Made by a program: the position numbers and the translations under genes
Assembly: GCA_963740765.1 (NCBI GenBank)
Contig: CAVUFN010000016.1
Location: 372,001 to 436,000, forward strand
Origin: DATLGB01 sp963740765
GTDB lineage: Bacteria; Actinomycetota; Thermoleophilia; Solirubrobacterales; Solirubrobacteraceae
Length of the DNA stretch: 64,000 nucleotides
Direction of reading: 5' to 3'
Shown: positions 42,237 through 50,442 of the stretch, piece by piece
How the letters are laid out: each line of letters opens with the position of its first letter
Position numbering within the stretch: position 1 is the first letter of the stretch
Notes under the pieces: model-generated
Databases searched by the model: none
What the model was told of the DNA's origin: nothing
Seen by the model: only the letters and a program-made list of their open reading frames with translations

Positions 42237-43885
42237 CCCCTCGGGAGATCAGGGCCGCCCGCGGCACCGAGCTGACCTGCAAGGGCTGGCCGCAGGAGGC
42301 CGCGCTGCGCATGCTGATGAACAACCTCGACCCGGACGTCGCCGAGCGCCCCGAGGACCTCGTCGTCTACGGCGGGACGGGCCGCGCCGCGCGCTCGTGG
42401 GAGGCCTACGACGCCATCGTGGCGTCGCTCACGACGTTGGAGGAGGACGAGACGCTGCTCGTCCAGTCCGGCAAGCCGGTCGGCGTCGCGCGCACGCACG
42501 CGTGGGCGCCGCGCGTGCTGATCGCCAACTCCAACCTGGTTCCCGACTGGGCGACCTGGGATGAGTTCCGCCGCCTCGAGGACCTCGGGCTGACGATGTA
42601 CGGGCAGATGACCGCGGGGTCGTGGATCTACATCGGCACCCAGGGCATCCTGCAGGGGACGTACGAATGCTTCGCGGAGATCGCGCGACGCAAGTACGGG
42701 GGCTCGCTGACCGGCACGATCACGCTGACCGCCGGGCTCGGCGGCATGGGCGGCGCGCAGCCACTCGCGGTGACCATGAACGGCGGCGTCGCGCTGTGCG
42801 TGGAGGTCGATCCCGACCGCATCCGCCGGCGGCTGGAGACGCGCTACCTCGACGTGCAGGCCGATGACCTCGAGGACGCCGTGGCGCGCTGCCGGCAGGC
42901 CAAGGCGGACGGGGCGGCGCTCAGCATCGGCCTGCTCGGCAACGCCGCCGACGTGCTGCAGGAGCTGCTCGCCGCCGGCTTCGAGGCCGACATCGTCACC
43001 GACCAGACGAGCGCGCACGACCCGCTCGGCGGCTACGTCCCGGACCGCATGTCGCTCGCCGAGGCGGACGACCTGCGCGGCAGCGATCCCGACGGCTACA
43101 TCACCCGCTCGCGCGCCGCGATGGCCGCGCACTGCGCCGCGATGGTCGGCTTCCTCGACCGCGGCGCCGAGGTCTTCGACTACGGCAACAGCCTGCGCGC
43201 CGAGGCGCAGCTGGGCGGCTTCGAGCGGGCCTTCGCGTACCCCGGCTTCGTGCCCGCCTACGTCCGCCCGCTGTTCTGCGAGGGCAAGGGCCCGTTCCGG
43301 TGGGTCGCGCTGTCGGGCGATCCGGAGGACATCGCCGCGACCGACCGCGCCGTGCTGGAGGAGTTCCCCGACGACGAGCGGCTCGGGCGCTGGATCACGG
43401 CGGCCGGCGAGCGCATCGCCTTCCAGGGGCTGCCCGCGCGGATCTGCTGGCTCGGCTACGGCGAGCGCCACCGGCTCGGCCTGCGCTTCAACGCGATGGT
43501 CCGCTCCGGCGAGCTGAAGGCGCCGATCGTGATCGGCCGCGACCACCTCGACTCCGGCTCGGTCGCCTCCCCGTACCGGGAGACGGAGGGGATGAAGGAC
43601 GAGTCCGACGCGATCGCCGACTGGCCGCTGCTCAACGCGCTGGTCAACACGGCGTCGGGCGCGTCGTGGGTGAGCATCCACCACGGCGGCGGCGTCGGCA
43701 TCGGCCGCTCCATCCACGCGGGGATGGTGTGCGTCGCCGACGGCACCGAGCTGGCCGACGAGAAGCTCGAGCGCGTGCTGACGGCCGATCCGGGGATGGG
43801 CGTCATGCGCCACGCGGACGCGGGATACGACCGCGCGCTCGACGTCGCCCGCGAGCGCGGCGTGCGGATCCCGATGCGCGAATGA
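42233..43885 (+). CDS. hutU: Urocanate hydratase
   Basis: A 550-residue NAD-dependent urocanase converting urocanate to imidazolonepropionate. Blocks: VVYGGTGRAARSWEAYD, LLVQSGKPVGVARTH, TAGSWIYIGTQGILQGTYE, the dinucleotide-binding TAGLGGMGGAQPLAVTMNGG, TDQTSAHDPLGGY, and the C-terminal SWVSIHHGGGVGIGRSIHAG. ATG 42233 overlaps the hutH stop (ATGA), and its stop overlaps the following deformylase start by the same ATGA arrangement. Confidence 0.97.
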   Translation: MTPREIRAARGTELTCKGWPQEAALRMLMNNLDPDVAERPEDLVVYGGTGRAARSWEAYDAIVASLTTLEEDETLLVQSGKPVGVARTHAWAPRVLIANSNLVPDWATWDEFRRLEDLGLTMYGQMTAGSWIYIGTQGILQGTYECFAEIARRKYGGSLTGTITLTAGLGGMGGAQPLAVTMNGGVALCVEVDPDRIRRRLETRYLDVQADDLEDAVARCRQAKADGAALSIGLLGNAADVLQELLAAGFEADIVTDQTSAHDPLGGYVPDRMSLAEADDLRGSDPDGYITRSRAAMAAHCAAMVGFLDRGAEVFDYGNSLRAEAQLGGFERAFAYPGFVPAYVRPLFCEGKGPFRWVALSGDPEDIAATDRAVLEEFPDDERLGRWITAAGERIAFQGLPARICWLGYGERHRLGLRFNAMVRSGELKAPIVIGRDHLDSGSVASPYRETEGMKDESDAIADWPLLNALVNTASGASWVSIHHGGGVGIGRSIHAGMVCVADGTELADEKLERVLTADPGMGVMRHADAGYDRALDVARERGVRIPMRE

Positions 43886-44445
43886 CGGTCCTCGACATCG
43901 TGCAGGTCGGCCATCCGGCGCTGCGCGAGCGCGCGCGGGAGCTGGCTGTGGACGAGTTGAAGGACTCCGACACGCAGGCGTTCATCGACGACCTCATCGA
44001 GACCAAGCGCGCGGCAAACGGCGCGGGCCTGGCCGCCAACCAGGTCGGCGACCTGCGGCGCATCGCGATCGCAGAGGTCACGCCAGGCAACCCGCGTTAC
44101 CCGTACAAGCCGGAGCTGCCGCTGACCGTGATGATCAACCCGGTGCTGGAGCCGGTCGGCGACGCGACGGTGCTGATCAACGAGGGCTGTTTGTCCGTGC
44201 CCGGCCTGCGCGGGGACGTGCCGCGCGCCGTCACGGTGCGCATGCGCTATCTGGACCGCGACGGCGCGCCGCAGGAGCGGGAGGTGCGCGGCCTCAGTGC
44301 GGGGACGTTCCAGCACGAGGTCGACCACCTCGACGGCGTGCTCTTCCTCGACCGCGCCGACCCGCGCACGTTGAGCACCTGGGACGAGTTCGAGCGCCGG
44401 GGGAAGGCGGCGTTCCTGGCGCGCGCCGCGCAGCTGCCGCGATGA
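43882..44445 (+). CDS. Peptide-deformylase-family metalloenzyme inside hut operon
   Basis: A 187-residue PDF-fold protein with all three catalytic motifs: GAGLAANQVG, NEGCLSVPG (metal Cys) and QHEVDHLDGVLF (two metal His and catalytic Glu). By family it removes formyl groups from N-formyl-Met peptides. Its place is striking: ATGA overlaps join it to hutU before and hutF after. HutF yields N-formylglutamate, which needs deformylation, and no HutG-type N-formylglutamate amidohydrolase is in the operon. I infer that this paralogue is the N-formylglutamate deformylase. A plain housekeeping def that drifted into the operon is the alternative. Confidence 0.88.
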   Translation: MTVLDIVQVGHPALRERARELAVDELKDSDTQAFIDDLIETKRAANGAGLAANQVGDLRRIAIAEVTPGNPRYPYKPELPLTVMINPVLEPVGDATVLINEGCLSVPGLRGDVPRAVTVRMRYLDRDGAPQEREVRGLSAGTFQHEVDHLDGVLFLDRADPRTLSTWDEFERRGKAAFLARAAQLPR

Positions 44446-45674
44446 GGGTGTGGTGCGAGCACGCCTGGCTGGGCGGAGCGGCGGCAGCGGCCGGCGTGCT
44501 GATCGACATCGAGGGCGGGCGCATCACGGCCGTCACCCCCGGCGCCGAGCCAGACGGGGAGCGCCTGGCCGGGCTGACGCTGCCGGGGCTGGCCAACGCG
44601 CACTCGCACTCCTTCCAGCGGGCGCTGCGCGGCCGCACCCACGGCGGCCGTGGCTCGTTCTGGACGTGGCGCGACCAGATGTACGCGCTCGCCGAGCGGC
44701 TCGACCCCGACGGCGTCTTCGCGATCGCCCGGGCGACCTTCGCCGAGATGGCGCTGGCCGGCATCACCACGGTCGGCGAGTTCCACTACCTGCACGACGG
44801 CGGGAACGCGATGGGCGAGGCCGTGATCGCCGCGGCCGCGGAGGCCGGCGTGCGCATCACGTTGATCGACGCGTGCTACCTGCACGGCGGCATCGAGCGC
44901 TTCCGCGACCCGAGTGCGGGCGCGTGGGCCGAGCGGGTCGCGGCGCTGCGACCCGGTGCGGCGCGGATCGGCGCCGCGATCCACAGCGTCCGTGCCGTCG
45001 ACCCGGAGAGCGCCGCGACCGTCGCCCAGTTCGACGGCCCGCTCCACGCCCACGTCTCCGAGCAGCCCGGCGAGAACGAGTGGTGCCTGGCCGAGCACGG
45101 GCGCACGCCGACGCAGGTGCTGGCCGACGCGGGCGCGCTCGACGGTCACTTCACCGCCATCCATGCGACCCATCTGACCGAGGTCGACGTGGGGCTCCTC
45201 GGGACGGCGAGCGTGTGTTTGTGTCCGACGACCGAGCGCGACCTCGCCGACGGCATCGGGCCGGCCCGGAGCCTGGCCGAGGCCGGCGCCCGGTTGGCGA
45301 CGGGCAGCGACTCGCAGGCGGTCATCGACCCGTTCGAGGAGGCACGCGCGATCGAGCTCGACGAGCGCCTCGCCTCCGGCGTGCGCGGCCAGCACGACGT
45401 GCCCGCGCTCCTGACCGCGGCGACCGCGGACGGGCACGCCTCGATCGGCTGGCCCGAGGCGGGGCGCCTCGAGCCCGGCGCCCTCGCGGACCTCGCCGTC
45501 GTCGACCTCGGCACGGTCCGCACGCTCGGCGGCGACGACCCGCTCGCCACGGCCGTGTTCGCCGCCACCGCCGCCGACGTCCGCCACGTCATGGTCGGGG
45601 GCCGCTGGATCGTCCGTGACGGCGTTCATGCCGGCATCGACGTCCGCCGCGCGCTCGCCGAGGCGCTGGCATGA
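44442..45674 (+). CDS. hutF: Formimidoylglutamate deiminase
   Basis: A 410-residue amidohydrolase-superfamily enzyme converting N-formimino-L-glutamate to N-formyl-L-glutamate plus ammonia. Metal ligands: NAHSHSFQRALRGRTHGG, LHAHVSEQPGENEWC, AIHATHLTE and LATGSDSQAVIDP. The RGRTHGGRGSFWTWRDQMY segment distinguishes HutF from other deaminases. Start overlaps the deformylase stop and its stop overlaps the hutI start, so translation is coupled across the operon. Confidence 0.93.
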   Translation: MRVWCEHAWLGGAAAAAGVLIDIEGGRITAVTPGAEPDGERLAGLTLPGLANAHSHSFQRALRGRTHGGRGSFWTWRDQMYALAERLDPDGVFAIARATFAEMALAGITTVGEFHYLHDGGNAMGEAVIAAAAEAGVRITLIDACYLHGGIERFRDPSAGAWAERVAALRPGAARIGAAIHSVRAVDPESAATVAQFDGPLHAHVSEQPGENEWCLAEHGRTPTQVLADAGALDGHFTAIHATHLTEVDVGLLGTASVCLCPTTERDLADGIGPARSLAEAGARLATGSDSQAVIDPFEEARAIELDERLASGVRGQHDVPALLTAATADGHASIGWPEAGRLEPGALADLAVVDLGTVRTLGGDDPLATAVFAATAADVRHVMVGGRWIVRDGVHAGIDVRRALAEALA

Positions 45675-46864
45675 CCGCGCTGGTCATCGACAACATCGGG
45701 CGGCTCGTGACCAACGATCCGGCGCTGGGCGAGGGTCCGCTCGGGATCGTCGCGGACGCGGCGCTGGTCATCGAGGACGGCGTGGTCGCCGCGGTCGAGC
45801 GCGCGGGCGCCGCCGGCGACGCGCGCCTCGACGCCGCCGGCCGCTGCGTCATCCCGGGCTTCGTCGACAGCCACACCCACCTCGTCTTCGCGGGCGACCG
45901 TGGCGATGAGTTCGCCGCCCGGATGGCGGGCCGGCCGTACGCCGCGGGCGGCATCCGCGTGACCACCGACGCGACCCGCGCGGCGACCCGCGAGCAGCTC
46001 GCCGCGCTGGCCGCGGACCGCCGCCGCGAAGCGCTCGCCGCCGGCATCACGCACATCGAGATCAAATCGGGCTACGGCCTCGACGTCGCCACCGAGCGGC
46101 GGCTGTGCGAGGTCGCCGCCGAGTTCACCGACGACGTCACCTTCCTCGGCGCCCACGCCGTCCCCGCCGAGTACGACGGTCGCGAGGACGACTACGTCGC
46201 GCTCGTCTGCGGGGCGATGCTGGCCGCCTGCGCCCCGCCCGCCCGCTGGATCGACGTCTTCTGCGAGCGCGGCGCCTTCGACGCCGACCAGTCCCGCGCC
46301 GTGCTCGAGGCGGGCGCGGCGGCCGGGCTCGGCCTGCGCGTCCACGGCAACCAGCTCGGTCCCGGCCCGGGCGTCCGGCTCGCGGTGGAGCTCGGCGCCG
46401 CGTCCGTCGACCACTGCACCTACCTCGACGACACGGACGTCGAGGCGCTGGCGGGCGGGGACACCGTCGCCACCTTCCTCCCCGCCACGGACTTCTCGAC
46501 GCGCCAGCCCTACCCCGACGCGCGCCGGGTCATCGACGCCGGCGCGCCCGTCGCCATCGCCACCAACTGCAACCCCGGCTCGAGCTACACGACCTCGATG
46601 GCCTTCTGCCTCGCGCTCGCCGTCCGGGACATGCACATGACCGCCGACGAAGCCCTGCAGGCGGCCACCCTCGGTGGCGCGCGGGCCCTGCGACGCACCG
46701 ATGTCGGCCACCTCTCCCCCGGCGCCCGCGGCGACGCCGTCGTCCTCGCCGCGCCGTCGCACAGCCACCTCGTCTACCGCCCCGGCGTCCCCCTCGTCGC
46801 GGCCACCATCACCCGCGGCCGGGTCGGCTTCGCCGGAGGCGTGCGGTCAGACGGCGGCGGTTGA
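45671..46864 (+). CDS. hutI: Imidazolonepropionase
   Basis: A 397-residue amidohydrolase opening the imidazolone ring to formiminoglutamate. Metal and substrate motifs: FVDSHTHLVFAGDR, EIKSGYGLD, FLGAHAVPAEY, RVHGNQLGPG, SVDHCTYLDD and ATNCNPGSSYT. ATG 45671 overlaps the hutF stop. It is the last gene of the operon; its stop overlaps the 3' end of the convergent LacI-family gene by 18 bp. Confidence 0.96.
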   Translation: MTALVIDNIGRLVTNDPALGEGPLGIVADAALVIEDGVVAAVERAGAAGDARLDAAGRCVIPGFVDSHTHLVFAGDRGDEFAARMAGRPYAAGGIRVTTDATRAATREQLAALAADRRREALAAGITHIEIKSGYGLDVATERRLCEVAAEFTDDVTFLGAHAVPAEYDGREDDYVALVCGAMLAACAPPARWIDVFCERGAFDADQSRAVLEAGAAAGLGLRVHGNQLGPGPGVRLAVELGAASVDHCTYLDDTDVEALAGGDTVATFLPATDFSTRQPYPDARRVIDAGAPVAIATNCNPGSSYTTSMAFCLALAVRDMHMTADEALQAATLGGARALRRTDVGHLSPGARGDAVVLAAPSHSHLVYRPGVPLVAATITRGRVGFAGGVRSDGGG

Positions 46865-47851
46865 CTGGCGCCGGACGAGCACCGGCTCGACGCGAACGCG
46901 CGCCCGGGCGCCGCGGCGCGGCTTGCCCTCGACGGCGGCGGCCAGCAGCGAGCTCGCCGACTTGGCCAGGTCCTCCATCCCCCACATCACCGTGGTGAGC
47001 GTCGGCGCGAGGACGGTCGCGATCGGGTGGTCGTCGTACCCGGCGACGGAGACGTCGCCCGGGATCGACAGGCCGAGCTCGGCAGCGGCCGCGTAGACGC
47101 CGCAGGCGATCGAGTCCGACAGGCAGAAGATCGCGGTCGGGCGCGGGTCACCGGCCAGCAGCGTGCGCGCGGAGGCCGTCGCGTCGGTGATCGAGTGCCG
47201 CGAGTTGACCACGGTCGCCGTCAGGCCCAGCTTGGCGCAGACGGCGCCGATGACCTGCTCGGCGGGCCGCTCGGGCGTCGAGGGACGGCTCGGCGTGAGC
47301 ACGGCGATGTCGCGGTGGCCGAGCTCGGCGAGGTGCTCGAGCACGAGTGACACGCCGGCGCGATTGTCGAACAGGACCTCGCCGACGGTCGGCCCGACGA
47401 GCGCGTCACCGACGGCGACGATCGGCAGCATCTCTCCCACCGTCACCCAGGACGCGTGGGACGGGTCGAGCGGCGAGACGACGAGGCCGTCGACCATCTG
47501 GTCGGCGAGCTGCATGGCGAGCGTCCGCTCGCGCTCGGGGTCCCCGCCGGAGTCGACCAGCACCATGTGCAGGTCGCGCGCTTCGAGCGCCTGCCCGATC
47601 GCGGCGACGAAGGACTGCTCGCCGAGATCCTGTAGCGAGGCGGCCAGCACCCCGACCAGCCCGGTCCGGCCCCGGGACAGCGCCCGGGCGACGGCGTTGC
47701 CCGTGTAGCCGAGGCGGCCCGCCGCCTCGCGCACGCGCTCCTGCGTCTCCGGCGAGGTCTGGATACCGCGGAGCGCGTACGAGACCGCGGCCGGTGACAG
47801 CTCGGTCTCGGCCGCGACGTCCTTCAGGGTCACGCGTCGGCGCCCGGCCAC
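46847..47851 (-). CDS. LacI-family transcriptional regulator
   Basis: A 334-residue LacI/GalR regulator from GTG 47851. The HTH and hinge are VTLKDVAAETELSPAAVSYAL and RVREAAGRLGYTGNAVARAL. A periplasmic-binding-protein-like effector domain follows (VGVLAASLQDLGEQSFVAAI, DGLVVSPLD, GYDDHPIATVLAPTLTTV). The frame opens up to 47896, but GTG 47851 sits at the normal N-terminus. It is divergent from the amidohydrolase-CDO-oxidase-methyltransferase operon and next to three operator-like sites, so it most likely represses that operon. Ligand unknown. Confidence 0.9.
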   Translation of the reverse strand: MAGRRRVTLKDVAAETELSPAAVSYALRGIQTSPETQERVREAAGRLGYTGNAVARALSRGRTGLVGVLAASLQDLGEQSFVAAIGQALEARDLHMVLVDSGGDPERERTLAMQLADQMVDGLVVSPLDPSHASWVTVGEMLPIVAVGDALVGPTVGEVLFDNRAGVSLVLEHLAELGHRDIAVLTPSRPSTPERPAEQVIGAVCAKLGLTATVVNSRHSITDATASARTLLAGDPRPTAIFCLSDSIACGVYAAAAELGLSIPGDVSVAGYDDHPIATVLAPTLTTVMWGMEDLAKSASSLLAAAVEGKPRRGARARVRVEPVLVRRQSTAAV

Positions 47852-47895
47852 GCGTCGAACCGTACCGCTCGGCGCTGCGACAGACGGCCATGTCA

Positions 47896-47924
47896 TTGCA
47901 GTCTCACGCCATTTAGGCTAGCGT
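47896..47924 (+). promoter_or_regulatory. Candidate sigma-70-type promoter of the LacI-controlled operon
   Basis: TTGCAG (47896-47901) and TAGCGT (47919-47924) are separated by 17 bp. The three operator palindromes start one base after the -10, where a bound repressor would block initiation. Confidence 0.4.
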
Positions 47925-47962
47925 TGAAGCGGTTCAGTGAATCGTTTCAGTGAATCGCTTCA
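47925..47962. promoter_or_regulatory. Three tandem LacI-type operators, 13-bp period
   Basis: TGAAGCGGTTCA (47925-47936), TGAATCGTTTCA (47938-47949) and TGAATCGCTTCA (47951-47962) all fit TGAANCGNTTCA. Single G residues separate them. Each is a palindrome with the central CG dyad typical of LacI/GalR sites. They lie 8-45 bp upstream of the ATG at 47970 and 74 bp from the regulator's start. Confidence 0.8.
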
Positions 47963-47969
47963 GGACTTT

Positions 47970-48830
47970 ATGAGCCACGACCTCCATCAACACCTCTGGC
48001 CCGCACCCTTCCTCGCTGCGCTGCGCGCTCGGACCGTCCCGCCGCGCCTCGAGGGCTGGGTGCTCGAGCTGGCCGACGGCGCCTTCGCGGTCGACCCGGA
48101 GACGCACGACCCCGAACGCCGCGCGGCCGACGGCCCCGGCGTGATCGGCATCGCTGTCTCGGCTGCGCTCGGCATCGACCGGCTGCCCGCGGACGAGGCC
48201 GCGGAGCTCGCGGCGGCCTGGCACGAGGGCGCCCTCGCGCTCGGCGGCCCGTTCGCGGTCTGGGCGACCGGCCGCGACCCCGAGGCGCTCCGCGTGGCGC
48301 TCGACCAGGGTGCCATCGGCCTCGAGCTTGCCGCCGACGCGCTGCTGGCTCCCGACGCCTTCGACACGCTCGCGCCGCTGCTCGCGACGCTCGGCGACCG
48401 CCCGCTGTTCGTGCATCCCGGTCCGAGCGCCGACGCCGGCCGCGCCGGCTGGTGGGCGCCCGTGGTCGACTACGTGAGCCAACTCCATGCCGCGTGGTGG
48501 GCGTGGGCGGACGGCGGGCGCGCACGCTTCCCCGAGCTCCCCGTCGTCTTCGCCGCGCTCGCCGGCCTCGGCCCCCTGCACGGCGAGCGCTTCCGCGCTC
48601 GCGGCGGCAGCAGCCTTCCCGTCGACCCGCTCACCTTCGTCGAGACGTCGAGCTATGGCACGCAGGCTGTGGACGCCGTCGTGCGCGTCCTCGGCATGGA
48701 CGTCGTGTGCCGCGGCTCCGATCTGCCCTACGCCGCGCCGGCCCGCCTGGACTTCGACGCGTCCGCTCTGCATCTCATCGACACCGTCAACCCCCGCCGA
48801 CTGCTCACCCCCAAGGAGGTCCCCGCTTGA
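47970..48830 (+). CDS. Amidohydrolase-2-type metal-dependent hydrolase
   Basis: A 286-residue TIM-barrel protein starting MSHDLHQHLWPAPFLAALRA. The HxH motif (HQH) is at the N-terminus, FVHPGPSADAG follows mid-protein, and the late Asp is in CRGSDLPYAAP. These give a complete amidohydrolase metal set. ATG 47970 is chosen because an in-frame earlier start (47937) lies inside the operator array. It is first of the LacI-facing operon. Substrate unknown; decarboxylases and lactonases of this fold are alternatives to a hydrolase. Confidence 0.75.
   Translation: MSHDLHQHLWPAPFLAALRARTVPPRLEGWVLELADGAFAVDPETHDPERRAADGPGVIGIAVSAALGIDRLPADEAAELAAAWHEGALALGGPFAVWATGRDPEALRVALDQGAIGLELAADALLAPDAFDTLAPLLATLGDRPLFVHPGPSADAGRAGWWAPVVDYVSQLHAAWWAWADGGRARFPELPVVFAALAGLGPLHGERFRARGGSSLPVDPLTFVETSSYGTQAVDAVVRVLGMDVVCRGSDLPYAAPARLDFDASALHLIDTVNPRRLLTPKEVPA
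48813..48820 (+). promoter_or_regulatory. Strong ribosome binding site for a TTG start
   Basis: AAGGAGGT lies 6 bp before TTG 48827. It decides the start of the cupin gene, which overlaps the preceding stop as TTGA. Confidence 0.75.
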
Positions 48831-49303
48831 CTCTCGACCCGAACGCGCTCCAGCGCCTCGTCTCCGGCATCGCCGGACGCCCCGAGGAATGGGAGCACCA
48901 CATCGACCGCGACGCCGAGGGCCGCACGTACGCGTGCCTGCGCCGGGACGCCAACGTCGACGTCTGGGTCATCTTCTGGCGCCCGGGCACGGACACCGGC
49001 TGGCACGACCACGACATCTCCAGTGGCGCCGTCCACGTCGTCGACGGCACGCTCACCGCCCACGCCCTGCGACTCGGCGCGCCCGACCTGCAGACCACCC
49101 ATCGCGGTGGCGAGAGCTTCTGCTTCGACCCGTCACACATCCATCGCATGACCTGCGAGTCCGAGGTCGCCGTCTCCATCCACGCCTACTCGCCGCCGCT
49201 GTGGCGCCTCGGCCAGTACACGGTCGGCGACGACGGCACGCTGCACCGCGTCTCCGTCTCCTACGCCGACGAGCTGCGCCCGCTGGAGGCCGTCGCGGCG
49301 TGA
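48827..49303 (+). CDS. Cysteine-dioxygenase-like cupin
   Basis: A 158-residue CDO-type cupin from TTG 48827. Iron ligands: His60 and His62 (TGWHDHDISSGAVHVVDG) and His104 or His106 (FDPSHIHRMTC). The bacterial CDO group oxidises cysteine or a related thiol (for example 3-mercaptopropionate) to the sulfinate with O2. The Arg that binds the substrate carboxylate cannot be fixed by eye. Start and stop overlap the neighbours (TTGA, GTGA). It is second in the LacI-facing operon. Confidence 0.8.
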   Translation: MTLDPNALQRLVSGIAGRPEEWEHHIDRDAEGRTYACLRRDANVDVWVIFWRPGTDTGWHDHDISSGAVHVVDGTLTAHALRLGAPDLQTTHRGGESFCFDPSHIHRMTCESEVAVSIHAYSPPLWRLGQYTVGDDGTLHRVSVSYADELRPLEAVAA

Positions 49304-50442
49304 CCCCCGATCTGGCCATCGTCGGCGGCGGGATCATGGGCCTGATGACGGCCTACCACGCGTCCGGCCAGGGTGCGTCGGTCACGATCGTCGAGCGCGG
49401 CCGCATCGGCGACCCGATGACCGCGTCGTTCGGGCGCACGCGCTCGTATCGCACGGACTACCTCGACGCCCACTACGCGCAGCTGGCGCGCGAGGCGATC
49501 CGCCTCTGGACCGCCTTCGAGGCCGACACGGGGACCCGCGCGCTGATCCGCTGCGGATGCATGAACATCGCGTCGAGCGCGGTCACCCCGAACCTCGACA
49601 GCACGTACGCGCAGCTCAGCCACGACATCCTCACCGGCCTGCGCTTCCCGACCGAGTCGCTCGACGCGGGGGCGATCCGTGAGCGCTTTCCCTACCTGGA
49701 CGCCGACCTCGCCCACGTCGACGTCGACGGCGGCGTGGTGGACCTGCGGGCGGTCGCGGCGACGCTCGTGCGGGTGCTGACCGAGCGGGGCGTGCGGATC
49801 GAGGAGGGCGCGACGGAGATCCCCGCGGCCGGCGCCGTCGTCGTCACGGCCGGGCACGGCACCAACGACGTCCTCGCCGGCATCGACGGCGCGCGCCTGC
49901 ACGTCCCCATCACCAAGGACCGGCCGGTCGAGGCGCGCTACTTCATGCCGAAGGACGCCGCGCCGTTCACGGCCGACGTCATGCCGGTGATCGCCTACCT
50001 GGACGCCGGGATCTACTGCCACCCGATCGTCGACGGCCTGATCGACAAGGTCAAGATCGGCTACTACCACCCGCCCGACCTGCCGCGCGCGGATACTCCG
50101 ATCGACGGCATCGCCGCGTTCGTCGAGCTGTGCATGCCGGGTCTACGGGACGCGGCGTCCGAGCCCGTCACGGACACCGACGGCTGCGACTACGACCTGG
50201 TGGCCGACGACGAGTTCGTCCTCGGCGCGGTACCCGGGACCACGAACGTGCACGTCGGCGTGGGCTGGCGCGGTACGGGCTACAAGTTCGCGCCCTGGGT
50301 GGGGCGCGTGCTGGCAGAGCTCGCCCTCCAGGGCGGGACCGTCTACGACATCGACCGCTTCGATCCGGCGCGGTTCGACACGAGAGGAGGTGCGGGCGAT
50401 GGCGCGACCCTCGACCCGAACACTGCAGCAGCGCCTGTCTGA
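49300..50442 (+). CDS. Sarcosine-oxidase-like FAD oxidoreductase (DAO family)
   Basis: A 380-residue flavoprotein. DLAIVGGGIMGLMTAYHAS binds FAD. The segment FGRTRSYRTDYLDAHYAQLA is the MSOX-type block. GCDYDLVADDEFVLGAVPG aligns with the covalent-flavin Cys region of monomeric sarcosine oxidases. HVGVGWRGTGYKFAPWVGR is the C-terminal family motif. It oxidises secondary or tertiary amines such as N-methyl amino acids. GTG 49300 overlaps the cupin stop. Its 3' end overlaps the methyltransferase gene by 44 bp. Confidence 0.83.
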   Translation: MTPDLAIVGGGIMGLMTAYHASGQGASVTIVERGRIGDPMTASFGRTRSYRTDYLDAHYAQLAREAIRLWTAFEADTGTRALIRCGCMNIASSAVTPNLDSTYAQLSHDILTGLRFPTESLDAGAIRERFPYLDADLAHVDVDGGVVDLRAVAATLVRVLTERGVRIEEGATEIPAAGAVVVTAGHGTNDVLAGIDGARLHVPITKDRPVEARYFMPKDAAPFTADVMPVIAYLDAGIYCHPIVDGLIDKVKIGYYHPPDLPRADTPIDGIAAFVELCMPGLRDAASEPVTDTDGCDYDLVADDEFVLGAVPGTTNVHVGVGWRGTGYKFAPWVGRVLAELALQGGTVYDIDRFDPARFDTRGGAGDGATLDPNTAAAPV

